This document shows, piece by piece, positions 45,301-53,347 of a stretch of 64,000 bases of DNA. Every line of letters begins with the position of its first letter. Position 1 is the first letter of the stretch. The position numbers were made by a program, and so were the translations under genes. The notes under the pieces were generated by a model that was not told the DNA's origin, searched no databases, and was given only the letters and a program-made list of their open reading frames with translations. The stretch is from Consotaella salsifontis (GTDB taxonomy: Bacteria; Pseudomonadota; Alphaproteobacteria; Rhizobiales; Rhizobiaceae), in contig NZ_FUXL01000011.1 of NCBI RefSeq assembly GCF_900167365.1, positions 1 to 64,000 on the forward strand. The letters run 5' to 3'.

Positions 45301-46159
45301 TGGCGGCAAAGAGCAGGGCGAAGAGCCTGGAGGTGGGGTCGAGGGAAGTGTCGATGACGACGAGGCCGAGGGTGACGAGGGAAAGCAGCACCGCCGCCCC
45401 GTCTCGCCAGCGCGGCAGGTAGTGGCCGATGGCGTAGATCACGAAGCCGCCGACATAGGGCACCAGCACGAGGCTTGCCCAGGGCGATTCGAACTCGGGC
45501 ACCAGGCCCTTGCCGCCGACACCGGCGAAGCTCTCTGCCAGATGCTGGAAGGGATGGGGGAAGAGGCTGATCGCGATGGTGATGGCGGCGAGCACGTAGG
45601 CCACCGTTTTGGCGCCCCCCGCCGGTACCTCCTCCATCTCGACGCGCCGGTCGGGCCGCTGGAAGCACACCTTCTGGATGACCAGCATGTAGTAGACGGC
45701 GGCGATGATGGAGGCGAGCGTGCCAATGGCGGCCAGCATCCAGCGTCCCTGCTCGATGGCGGCATAGAGGATCAGGAACTTGGAGAAGGAGCCCTTGAAG
45801 GGGGAAAGGCCCATCACCGAGAACATGCCGAAGCCGAACAGCGTCGTCATCAGCGGCATGCGCCGGCCGCTGCCGGCAAGATCGTCGAGATTGGATGAGC
45901 CGGTGCGCGCGATGAGATACCAGCCGGTGACGACCACCAGCCCGCGCATTACCACCTGAAACCCAATGTGCATGAAGGCGCCGGTGTCGCCCGCCGCCCC
46001 GCCGAGGCCGAGGCCCATCAGGACGTAGCCAACCTCCGCGATGGTCGACACGATCACGACACGCGGAAGATTGGGAAGGCTCATCAGCGCCGCGATTTCG
46101 CCGAACAACAGCAAAATCGCCCCAAGCCAAGCGAGCTGGCCTCCTTCGAGCATAAGCAT
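42344..46159 (-). CDS. Fused multi-domain proton-conducting membrane protein (2.5 NuoL/M/N-like units)
   Basis: 1271 residues, almost all hydrophobic. Residues 1-210 look like the C-terminal half of an antiporter-like unit (STIAEVGYVLMGLGLGG, then GRRMPLMTT and MGLSPFKGSFSKF). Residues about 225-690 are a full unit with the transport Glu336 (VYWELMTW), Lys417 (FAVKAGLVPF) and Lys448, and about 700-1271 a second with Glu813 (AFWELMSS) and Lys895. The start at 46159 follows AGAGGTCG and is preferred over 46303. In hydrogenase-4 these subunits (HyfB, HyfD, HyfF) are separate proteins. The gene is followed by NuoH- and NuoB-like genes, so the whole would form a membrane arm for energy conversion. 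Confidence 0.82.
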   Translation of the reverse strand: MLMLEGGQLAWLGAILLLFGEIAALMSLPNLPRVVIVSTIAEVGYVLMGLGLGGAAGDTGAFMHIGFQVVMRGLVVVTGWYLIARTGSSNLDDLAGSGRRMPLMTTLFGFGMFSVMGLSPFKGSFSKFLILYAAIEQGRWMLAAIGTLASIIAAVYYMLVIQKVCFQRPDRRVEMEEVPAGGAKTVAYVLAAITIAISLFPHPFQHLAESFAGVGGKGLVPEFESPWASLVLVPYVGGFVIYAIGHYLPRWRDGAAVLLSLVTLGLVVIDTSLDPTSRLFALLFAAIAAVMIVYSVGYMARTEWTNRYYFFAFLMIGSMLGLTTAHELGNFYVYWELMTWTSYFLVIQEQTQKALKAGLIYFLMCAAGAYVMHFGILVVHAEIGSFEFAALAEKAADFPLLTGALASACFFVGFAVKAGLVPFQAWLPIAHPQAPSSVSGPLSGILTKAGFFGIAKVLFSVIGLSALSRFALKGIDLPTVLLVLGCATLIYGEVRALLEKELKRMLAFSTLAQIGEIAAILGLGTALATDAALLHITNHAVMKTLLFYAAGAFILRTGLRRIDDLAGLGRKMPVTAGLYALASVAIMGLPPFSGFVSKFLMVYAAVEAGNYLVAALLLLGGIIGVVYYTRVVSILFYRSYKGPETVKDAPLSMLVAMGALGLAIVLGGLFPNWQLALVNEAGSLIAARGGLEPALLPNLVTEWPASAALAMIGAIAVLFTGRWSVKWAGRLAVAVTIAALAALLLDAGRMDLLSLSFAVLIAGVGALNLMHATAYLAHSHAQGRFFAAFLVMIAGLLGMTTARNLFTFFAFWELMSSWALWAAIVHEETEEARREGFKYFLFNTVGASFLFLGVTLLAAETGTFELGALTGAVAALPVAKIAPAVGLILLGFVMKAAQLPIRIDWQMHPAAAPTPVSGYISAVLLKAGPWAVLKFAALLGGTAALARLGGTVPGTFGEAGAQPVLLYIVSVIAGVTIVYAGAMAVLQNGIKLLLIYSTVCQLGYVLLALSLGTSLGVAGGLMHLVNHMLLKDTLFLVAGAVMMRNHATTLDELGGLGRRMPLTFGFFLFAGLSLAGIPPLNGFTSKWLIFEAAFQSGHWLLGAAAMFSSLLTLAAVLKFAHAAFMGAPTARALEAEEAPLAMLLPMATLCGASLLVGLMPGLLLVPIAAIQAELGMAPIAATLTGPLPGVEGFNPGALAILALVLGLISLAWLSLGRRGRIVRTAIHTSGADLAAEDTRLPAASLYDLSSTTLRHVRDLGGLIPANTPKDR

Positions 46160-46250
46160 GACGACCTCTGATTCCCCCGGATTCCCAGACGTTGGCGTTA
46201 CGTCTAGTCCCGGCCACCGATCGTCGCTGTCGCCCACGAGACAAGAGGGA

Positions 46251-46290
46251 ACCCGGCCGTGTCGCGTTGGTGACATGGCCGGGTGTTTTT
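46251..46290 (+). terminator. Hairpin with T run between autotransporter and membrane-arm operons
   Basis: ACCCGGCCGTGTC (46251-46263) pairs with GACATGGCCGGGT (46272-46284) with one G-T wobble, followed by GTTTTT on the forward strand. No forward gene ends here. On the reverse strand, where the autotransporter mRNA would end, only a weak TCCCTCTTG follows. Confidence 0.55.
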
Positions 46291-46382
46291 GTATTCCGTT
46301 CAATGGGTTGGATACCGGCCGCGAAGCTCAAATATTGTTGGCGGCGAGGCCGGCATCCGTTCTTTCGTCCAGCCGGCGGATC

Positions 46383-49300
46383 CTAGAAGGCCACCTTCAG
46401 ACCGGCATTGACGCCGTTGTCCGATCCATCTGCCGCAAACTGACCGGCGTAGTTGAGGTAGAGCTTGGCGCTTTCGGAAACATCGAAGTCGATGCCGGCG
46501 TTGACCGTGGCCGCGTCCTCGTTGATCGGAGCCCCCGCGATGTCGAAAGGCGCGCTTCCGGAAATCGTCATGGCCGTTTCCGGCGTTACATCGCCGAAGG
46601 CATGGCGCCAGCCGATCTGGCCGGAAAGCAGCGCGCTCCTGTCGCCGAGGGCGAAGCGTTGAGCGGCTCGAACGCCAAGCGACATGTAAGTCACGTCCAT
46701 GTCGGCATCGTCGACGCCAAGCGCTGCCGTTCCGCCGCTTTCGGTGAAGCCATCGGTCGAGACGTGGACCTGCGCCAGTCCGGCATAGGGCTCGATCATC
46801 GCCGTGTCGAAGGTGAAGGCGTAGGCTGCCTCGCCGAACGCCTGCACCGTGGAGGCGTCGTAGCTGCCCTTGAGGGTCTGCGACAGCGGGGAAATGTCGA
46901 TGGTCCGATCACTGTCGATGTCGGCATAGCTGTAGCTGGCCCCGAAGGTGAAGCGCAGCGCGTCGACTGATGCGGCGCCATAGAGACCGACGAGATAGGT
47001 ATCAGCATCGGCCTTGTCGCCCTCGTGGTGGAGAGAGAAGGACGAATGACCATAGCCCGCCAGCGCGCCGATGCTGAGATTGCCGTCGATCGCCGTGTCG
47101 GCACCGAAGTAGAAGCCGCCCGTATCGCGATCCAGAGAGCTGACTCCGTCGCCTTCCGTCCTGCCATGGGCGCCGTAGGCGTGGCTCCAGACGCTATAGG
47201 GTTTGGCGTTTGCCTCTTCCTTGGCCGATGGCATCGCAATTCCCCCGACGTAACGGGCGGAAACGGCATCGCGGAAGAAATGGCTGTCCTCGGCGAGTGC
47301 TCCCATGAGCGAGGGATAAAGCTCGCCGGTCATCTGTCCGAACGCGGCATTCGCCGTGCCGGCGTCGAGGCCGACAATGGCATTGTAGATCGTGCCGGGA
47401 CCGACGCCTTCGATGGCGTTGGCGACGGCGGCCGCGTTGGACGTGGTGGCGACCGCGGAGAAGTCGATGTCGTTGCGCACCATGGCGAGGTTGAGGGTGT
47501 TCCCTTCGGTCTCGAAGAAGGGCGTCAGGAAGGCCATGTTGGTCACGACCTCTTCGAACGATCCGGTGACGCCTCCCGCCGCCAAAAGCACCGAGTAGCT
47601 GGTGTCAGGCCGGTAGTTGCCGTTCGCCGCGACGCTTGCCAAAGTTCCGCCCTTGATCGTAGCGGCGCCGCTGGCGACGATCTGGTCGGCATGACCGTCG
47701 GCGTCGATCTCGACCTTGTAGGTGGAGCCGGGGTCGAACGTCACATCGCCGTCGACCATGAGCCTGCCGATCGAATTGCCCGGTGCGACCGTGCCGCCCT
47801 TCTTGACGAGCAGGCCGCCGAGCGTGCCGTTGCCGCCGAGAAGCGCGCCGTCTTCGACCGTGGTCAGGCGGGAGTGTTCAATCGAGCCGTTGACGAAGAG
47901 CGCGCCGGCGGCAACCGTGGTTTCGCCGGTGTAGGTATTGGTGCCGGTCAGATTCAGCGCGCCGGTGCCCGCCTTGGTCAGCGATCCGCTGCCGGAGATC
48001 ACTCCCGGAGCAGTGACAAGATTGTCGGCTGAGGCAACGTCCAGGGTGCCTTTGCCTTCCAGAACGACGTTGCGTTCGAGGCTCGTCATGCTGGTGCCGG
48101 CTATTCTCAGCGTGCCGTTGTCGAGCTTCAGAGCGGCATTTGCATTGCCGAGTGCTAGATCTTCGTCGACGATCACCGTGCCGCCGTCCTTGATCTGCGT
48201 CTCGCCGATGAACGAATGATCATCGATGCAGTATTCGGCGATGGCCGCCTTGAGGCGCGCGTCCTTGGAGTAGCAGTCGAGAACCTGCTTCTTTTCGTCG
48301 AGCGTCAGGCCCTCGAGGATGGGATTGCCGTTCTCATCGGCAATCTGGCCGAGGCGGACATCGGTGCGGGCGTTGTTGCGGGTCAGGTAGAAGGTCGAGC
48401 CGTCGAGGGTTTCCTTCTTGCCGTCGCCAGCGACATAGGCGGTCTTCTCTTCGCCGAACGTGCTGGCGTCGGCGCCCCAGATCACCGTCTTCTTCGCCGG
48501 ATCGCCCGCATAGTCCGCTAACACCGGACCGACCCAGCGGACGGTATGGGCGACGGTGTTGTGATCGGAAAGCGGCGTTCCGTCATTGCCGACGCTGACC
48601 GATTCCATCACGCCCACATAGGGATCTTTCGGATCGTCGGCGAGCGTGAACCACTTGCCGAAGGGGCGCGCGGCCAGGAAATGGTCGATCTTGACGTGGT
48701 CCCAGCTCGCCCAGGTGTTGGTGTCATCCTCACCGGCAGACGTCCAGGTGCTGATGCCGTCGCCGGCGGCCAGAGGCGCGTAGATTTCGCGGTGCGCTTC
48801 GTCCGTCAGAAGAATGTAGTTCTTTTTCAGAACGTTCATCGTGACGGGGGTGTTGCTCGCCACCGGATAGGTCTCGTCCTTCAGCTCCAGTCCGCTGGAC
48901 GCCATGTCTTTCTCGATGATGGAAGCCCACTGCTGCCAGCTCAAATCGGAAATGCTGTTCTTGCCAGGGAACTCGCTGCGGTTGTTGTCGAAGTAGGTCT
49001 GGAGGACGTTACGGTACTTTTGCTTACCGTTGGAATCGGTGGCGCGCATCGCCGCGACATAGGCTTCGGCGTCGTCCGCCTTGCCATCAGGAGCATATTC
49101 GCGCCCGAGCTGCTTCCAAAGCGCCGACGGCGCGCTGTCATAGATGAGATGGGTGTAGAGCAGCGCCTGCTGTATAGAGCGGTTCAAACCTCTCTCGGAC
49201 ACGTCGCCGGCATTGAAATCGCCCGTGAGGAGGAACGGGCTCGTGGAGGAAGCCGCCAGCTCATTGAGCGCCTTCGCCTGCATGAGGCGGCTGCCCGACT

Positions 49301-49802
49301 CGTCCCTCCAATCGAGATGGGTGGAACCGACCGTCATTTTCGGCAGTCCGTTCTGTGCGTCGATGAAGGCGAGGGCCACGCCGCCGTTGCCGACGTTGGG
49401 AATGCCGTATCCGGCCGATGACGTGCCGGTCGAGCCGGGAAGCCTGGTCAGGATGCCCGAATCCTGCATGGCGCGCTGCGCCTTATAGTCGCCCAGCCAC
49501 TGATCCTTCAGCATTCCCGGCAGGTCATCCAGGTAGTGCTTGTTCGACAGCTCCTGTATGGCGATGATGTCGTAATTGCCGCCTTTGAAGAAGGACGACA
49601 TGTTCGCAACTCTGCCGCTGAACCGCTCGCCCCAGGTGTTGAAGGTCAACACGCGGAAGCTGCCCTTGGGGGTCGTGTCGTCGGAATGGGCGGGGGTTGC
49701 GAGCGCGCTGATCATTGCGACGCTGCAGAGCAGCATGCGCGCGCGAGCTGAAACGGCGTGGCGCCGTCGTTGATGATCATGAAAACTGAACTCGGATGAC
49801 AT
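46383..49802 (-). CDS. Autotransporter with endonuclease/exonuclease/phosphatase passenger
   Basis: 1139 residues. Long signal peptide about 1-40 ending TPAHS before DDTTP. The passenger (about 45-425) is an EEP-fold phosphodiesterase: FNTWGE (54-59), IQELS (Glu84), STHLDWRDE (His162), LTGDFNAGD (Asp195, Asn197), KIDHF (Asp373) and SDHNTV (Asp413, His414). It is followed by a beta-helical PATR-type repeat (GTGALNLTGTNTYTGETTV) and a C-terminal barrel of about 280 residues ending in VAF. The passenger fold includes secreted DNases and sphingomyelinases. Start at 49802 has AGAGGGG upstream. It would be exposed on the cell surface. Confidence 0.88.
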   Translation of the reverse strand: MSSEFSFHDHQRRRHAVSARARMLLCSVAMISALATPAHSDDTTPKGSFRVLTFNTWGERFSGRVANMSSFFKGGNYDIIAIQELSNKHYLDDLPGMLKDQWLGDYKAQRAMQDSGILTRLPGSTGTSSAGYGIPNVGNGGVALAFIDAQNGLPKMTVGSTHLDWRDESGSRLMQAKALNELAASSTSPFLLTGDFNAGDVSERGLNRSIQQALLYTHLIYDSAPSALWKQLGREYAPDGKADDAEAYVAAMRATDSNGKQKYRNVLQTYFDNNRSEFPGKNSISDLSWQQWASIIEKDMASSGLELKDETYPVASNTPVTMNVLKKNYILLTDEAHREIYAPLAAGDGISTWTSAGEDDTNTWASWDHVKIDHFLAARPFGKWFTLADDPKDPYVGVMESVSVGNDGTPLSDHNTVAHTVRWVGPVLADYAGDPAKKTVIWGADASTFGEEKTAYVAGDGKKETLDGSTFYLTRNNARTDVRLGQIADENGNPILEGLTLDEKKQVLDCYSKDARLKAAIAEYCIDDHSFIGETQIKDGGTVIVDEDLALGNANAALKLDNGTLRIAGTSMTSLERNVVLEGKGTLDVASADNLVTAPGVISGSGSLTKAGTGALNLTGTNTYTGETTVAAGALFVNGSIEHSRLTTVEDGALLGGNGTLGGLLVKKGGTVAPGNSIGRLMVDGDVTFDPGSTYKVEIDADGHADQIVASGAATIKGGTLASVAANGNYRPDTSYSVLLAAGGVTGSFEEVVTNMAFLTPFFETEGNTLNLAMVRNDIDFSAVATTSNAAAVANAIEGVGPGTIYNAIVGLDAGTANAAFGQMTGELYPSLMGALAEDSHFFRDAVSARYVGGIAMPSAKEEANAKPYSVWSHAYGAHGRTEGDGVSSLDRDTGGFYFGADTAIDGNLSIGALAGYGHSSFSLHHEGDKADADTYLVGLYGAASVDALRFTFGASYSYADIDSDRTIDISPLSQTLKGSYDASTVQAFGEAAYAFTFDTAMIEPYAGLAQVHVSTDGFTESGGTAALGVDDADMDVTYMSLGVRAAQRFALGDRSALLSGQIGWRHAFGDVTPETAMTISGSAPFDIAGAPINEDAATVNAGIDFDVSESAKLYLNYAGQFAADGSDNGVNAGLKVAF

Positions 49803-50326
49803 TGCGGCCCCTCTGGCGACTTCCGTCGACGGAAACTGCTCCGTCGCGGGACGGCGGGGGTAAATCACCGGTAAATGTAACCTCCATGACAATAAGGCTT
49901 GCGATATATCTCGGGTGTCGAACGAGATGGCTCCTTGCCCGACAGTGGCAATTTTGCCGCAGTTCGCTGGTCCATCTGGTTTGTGTCGAGGATGGACAAG
50001 TCGGCGGCCTGTTTTGGCAGACCGGGGGCCGCAGCGCGCACTCACGGGCGAACGGTGCCCGCACTCCGGCAAGGTCGAGCGGACGCAACGGCACGCGCCC
50101 GCAAAATGGTGTGAGCCGGAGAGCAGAGGTTAATCACCGACTGTTCAGAATTTGTTCATAACTCGCTTCTGCTCATAAAGCGATCTTAGGCTGTCGGTGA
50201 CCCTTGGCGCCGTGTCACCGGGAAATTCGCCATCCGCCGTCTCTCTCCGCCGTCTTGGCACGGTGCTTGCGAGGCTGGTCCGTGCGCACCTCAAGCGCGG
50301 GGCATCAACGGTTGGAGAAAAGACAC
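49803..50326. other. Regulatory gap between the autotransporter and urtA
   Basis: 524 bases with no supported gene. It carries promoters for the two divergent units: a sigma-54 promoter at 50256-50270 and an inverted repeat CGGTGAC (50195-50201)...GTCACCG (50214-50220) 36 bases upstream of it, a possible activator site. Confidence 0.65.
50256..50270 (+). promoter_or_regulatory. Sigma-54 promoter of urtABCDE
   Basis: TGGCACGGTGCTTGC matches the sigma-54 consensus TGGCACG-N4-TTGC with GG at 50257-50258 and GC at 50269-50270, 12 bases apart as required. The expected transcript start near 50281 leaves a leader of about 45 bases before the urtA ATG. This fits NtrC-type nitrogen control of urea uptake. 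Confidence 0.8.
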
Positions 50327-51628
50327 ATGGACCTTCGCACGAAACGGCTGGGCACGCTCACGGCCGCTGCGATCGCTTCCTTCTGCGTCACGGGCGCGTT
50401 CGCGCAGGACAAGCCGTCCGGCGAGCCGATCAAGATCGGCATCCTTCATTCCCTCTCCGGCACCATGGCCATTTCGGAGACGACGCTGAAGGACGCCATG
50501 CTGATGCTCATCGACGAGCAGAACAAGAAGGGCGGCGTGCTTGGTCGGCCGCTGGAGGCGGTCGTCGTCGATCCCGCTTCCGATTGGCCGCTCTTCGCCG
50601 AAAAGGCGCGCGAGCTGATCAGCCAGGACAAGGTCGCGGCCGTCTTCGGCTGCTGGACCTCGGTGTCGCGCAAGTCCGTGCTGCCGGTTTTCAAGGAGCT
50701 CGACAATATCCTCTTCTACCCCGTCCAGTACGAGGGTGAGGAATCCGAGCGCAACGTCTTCTATACCGGCGCCGCGCCCAACCAGCAGGCGATCCCTGCC
50801 GTCGACTATCTGATGGACGAGGGGGTTCAGCGCTGGGTGCTGGAGGGCACCGACTACGTCTATCCGCGCACCACGAACAAGATCCTGGAGCAGTACCTCA
50901 AGGATAAGGGCGTCGCAGCCGAGGACATCAAGATCAACTATACGCCCTTCGGCTTCTCCGATTGGCAGACCGAGGTTTCGGCCATCAAGGACTTCGGCTC
51001 GGCCGGAAAGAAGACCGCCGTCGTCTCCACCGTCAACGGCGATGCCAACGTGCCGTTCTACAAGGAGCTCGCCAACCAGGGCATCAAGGCGACCGACATT
51101 CCGGTCGTCGCTTTCTCGGTGGGCGAGGAAGAGCTCGCCGGCATCGACACCGGCCCGCTGGTTGGCCATCTCGCCGCGTGGAACTACTTTGAATCCGTCG
51201 ATACGCCGGAGAACAAGGAGTTCATCGACAAGTGGCACAAGTTCATCGGCAACGACAAGCGCGTGACCAACGACCCGATGGAAGCCCATTATATCGGCTT
51301 CAACATGTGGGTGAAGGCGGTCGAGAAGGCCGGCACCACCGATCCGGACAAGGTGATCGACGCGCTGCCGGGCGTCGAGCAGGCCAATCTTACGGGCGGA
51401 ATGTCCAAGATGCTGCCGAACCACCACATCACCAAGCCGGTGCTGATTGGCGAGATCCAGTCCGACGGGCAGTTCGAGGTGGTCAGCGAGACGGACGACC
51501 TCGTTCCGGGCGATGCCTGGTCGGACTTCCTGCCCGAGTCGAAGAAGCTCGAGGCCGACTGGGTGGACCTCAAGTGCGGCAACTATGACACCGAGGCGAA
51601 GAAGTGCCTCGGCGACGCGGCCAAGTAG
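50327..51628 (+). CDS. urtA: Urea ABC transporter substrate-binding protein
   Basis: 433 residues. Signal peptide about 1-26 (MDLRTKRLGTLTAAAIASFC, cleavage after TGAFA). Leucine-binding-type fold with the UrtA signature GILHSLSGTMAISETTLKDA (about 39-58), GCWTSVSRKSVLPV and YPVQYEGEE. Start at 50327, with GGAGAAA nine bases upstream, rather than the upstream in-frame ATG at 50204, which lies before the promoter. Captures urea in the periplasm for UrtBC/DE. Confidence 0.93.
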   Translation: MDLRTKRLGTLTAAAIASFCVTGAFAQDKPSGEPIKIGILHSLSGTMAISETTLKDAMLMLIDEQNKKGGVLGRPLEAVVVDPASDWPLFAEKARELISQDKVAAVFGCWTSVSRKSVLPVFKELDNILFYPVQYEGEESERNVFYTGAAPNQQAIPAVDYLMDEGVQRWVLEGTDYVYPRTTNKILEQYLKDKGVAAEDIKINYTPFGFSDWQTEVSAIKDFGSAGKKTAVVSTVNGDANVPFYKELANQGIKATDIPVVAFSVGEEELAGIDTGPLVGHLAAWNYFESVDTPENKEFIDKWHKFIGNDKRVTNDPMEAHYIGFNMWVKAVEKAGTTDPDKVIDALPGVEQANLTGGMSKMLPNHHITKPVLIGEIQSDGQFEVVSETDDLVPGDAWSDFLPESKKLEADWVDLKCGNYDTEAKKCLGDAAK

Positions 51629-51718
51629 GCCGGGCCGGCACGCCGCCACGGCGTGATGAAGGAGGGGCGGCCGCCGATCCGGCCGCCCTTGACTGTCCCT
51701 CGATGATCAGGACGCTCG

Positions 51719-53347
51719 ATGCGCTGCATGCTCAAGAGGCTCTCGCTTCTCTGGCTTCTCATTCTCGCAGGTCTTGCCGCTGCGCCGGTCTGGGCCGCCG
51801 AGGGCGATGCGGCTGCCATCGTTCAGTCGTTCGGCGGCAAGCAGGGCTATGACGAGACGGAGACGCACATCAAGGAGGCGGCGGCGACCGGCGATCCGGC
51901 CGTGGCGCCGGCCTTGCGGGCGCTGCGCGACGGCAACCTCTACTGGCGCAAGAGCGATGAGGCCGTCTTCATCGCCACGGAGAGCGGCGACACGCTGAAA
52001 CTCGCCGATCCCATGACCGGTGCCGATGCCGGCACCGCGCCCAAGGACGACTTCACGAAAGTTCGCGTCAAGAATTCCATCCGCGTCGCGGTGACGGCGG
52101 CGCTCGGCTCTCTCACCTTGCGCGCCGAAAACGCAGTCCAGCGCCTTCGCGCCGCCGATACGCTCTTTTCAGAAGCCGACCCCGAGATGATCGAGCCGCT
52201 CGACGGGGCAATCGCCGCCGAGACGGACGCGACCGTCAAGGCGCGCATGGAAGAGGCGCGCGCCGCCGCCGTGCTCGAGTCCGACCGGCCGGCAGAAGAG
52301 AAGGCGGCGGCCGCCAAGGTGCTCGAACAGCGCGGCGACCGCGAGGCGCTGAACAAGCTTGCGACCTTCGCTTCCTCGACCAAGGACGAGGCGGCGCGCG
52401 GCGCCGCCGAGCGCGCAATCGCCGCCATCGAGAGCAACATCGCCTTCTGGGGCCAGGCGCAGAATGTCTGGTACGGCCTGTCGCTCGGCTCCGTCCTGCT
52501 TCTCGCCGCCATCGGCCTTGCCATCACCTTCGGCGTCATGGGCGTCATCAACATGGCCCACGGGGAGATGGTGATGCTCGGCGCCTATACGACCTTCGTC
52601 GTCCAGGAGCAGATCCGCCAATCGGCGCCGTTCCTGTTCGAGTGGTCGCTTGCCATCGCCATTCCGCTCGCCTTTCTGGTGTCGGCGGCGGTGGGCCTCG
52701 TGCTGGAGAGGTCCCTCATTCGCTTCCTCTATGGCCGCCCGCTGGAAACGCTGCTCGCCACCTTCGGCGTCTCCCTCGTTCTCCAGCAGGCGGTGCGCAG
52801 CATCTTCGGCCCTACCAACCGGCAGGTGGGCAATCCCGACTGGATGTCCGGCGCCTTCGATGTCGGCATGATGTCGGTCACGTGGAACCGGCTGTGGATC
52901 ATCGTCTTCGCGCTTCTCGTCTTCGCCGCGCTGCTCCTGGTGCTCAACAAGACGCCGCTCGGCCTCCAGATGCGCGCCGTGACGCAGAACCGGAAAATGG
53001 CCTCGGCCATGGGCATCCGGACGCCCTGGATCGACGCGATGACGTTCGCCTTGGGCTCGGGCATCGCCGGGATGGCGGGCGTCGCGCTCTCCCAGATCGA
53101 CAACGTCTCGCCCAATCTCGGCCAGGGCTACATCATCGATAGCTTCATGGTGGTGGTGTTCGGCGGCGTCGGCAATCTCTGGGGAACGCTGGTCGGCGCC
53201 ATGACGCTCGGCATCCTCAACAAGCTTCTCGAACCCTTCGCCGGCGCCGTGCTCGGCAAGATCGTGGTGCTCGTCCTCATCATTCTCTTCATTCAGAAGC
53301 GGCCGCGCGGGCTCTTTGCCCAAAAGGGAAGGTTCGTCGACGCATGA
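51719..53347 (+). CDS. urtB: Urea ABC transporter permease UrtB
   Basis: 542 residues. The first 27 are a signal peptide, followed by the helical periplasmic region (about 28-240) typical of UrtB, then a LivH-type permease (ITFGVMGVINMAHGEMVMLG at about 270-290, with GAYTTFVVQE next; GVGNLWGTLVGAMTLG near the end). A second start lies at the fourth codon. Stop overlaps the urtC ATG by four bases (ATGA). Confidence 0.93.
   Translation: MRCMLKRLSLLWLLILAGLAAAPVWAAEGDAAAIVQSFGGKQGYDETETHIKEAAATGDPAVAPALRALRDGNLYWRKSDEAVFIATESGDTLKLADPMTGADAGTAPKDDFTKVRVKNSIRVAVTAALGSLTLRAENAVQRLRAADTLFSEADPEMIEPLDGAIAAETDATVKARMEEARAAAVLESDRPAEEKAAAAKVLEQRGDREALNKLATFASSTKDEAARGAAERAIAAIESNIAFWGQAQNVWYGLSLGSVLLLAAIGLAITFGVMGVINMAHGEMVMLGAYTTFVVQEQIRQSAPFLFEWSLAIAIPLAFLVSAAVGLVLERSLIRFLYGRPLETLLATFGVSLVLQQAVRSIFGPTNRQVGNPDWMSGAFDVGMMSVTWNRLWIIVFALLVFAALLLVLNKTPLGLQMRAVTQNRKMASAMGIRTPWIDAMTFALGSGIAGMAGVALSQIDNVSPNLGQGYIIDSFMVVVFGGVGNLWGTLVGAMTLGILNKLLEPFAGAVLGKIVVLVLIILFIQKRPRGLFAQKGRFVDA

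Noticed and set aside
49946-49960. Second sigma-54-like site (TGGCA...TGCC) upstream of urtA.
   Set aside because: Spacing between the GG and GC elements is too short for sigma-54.
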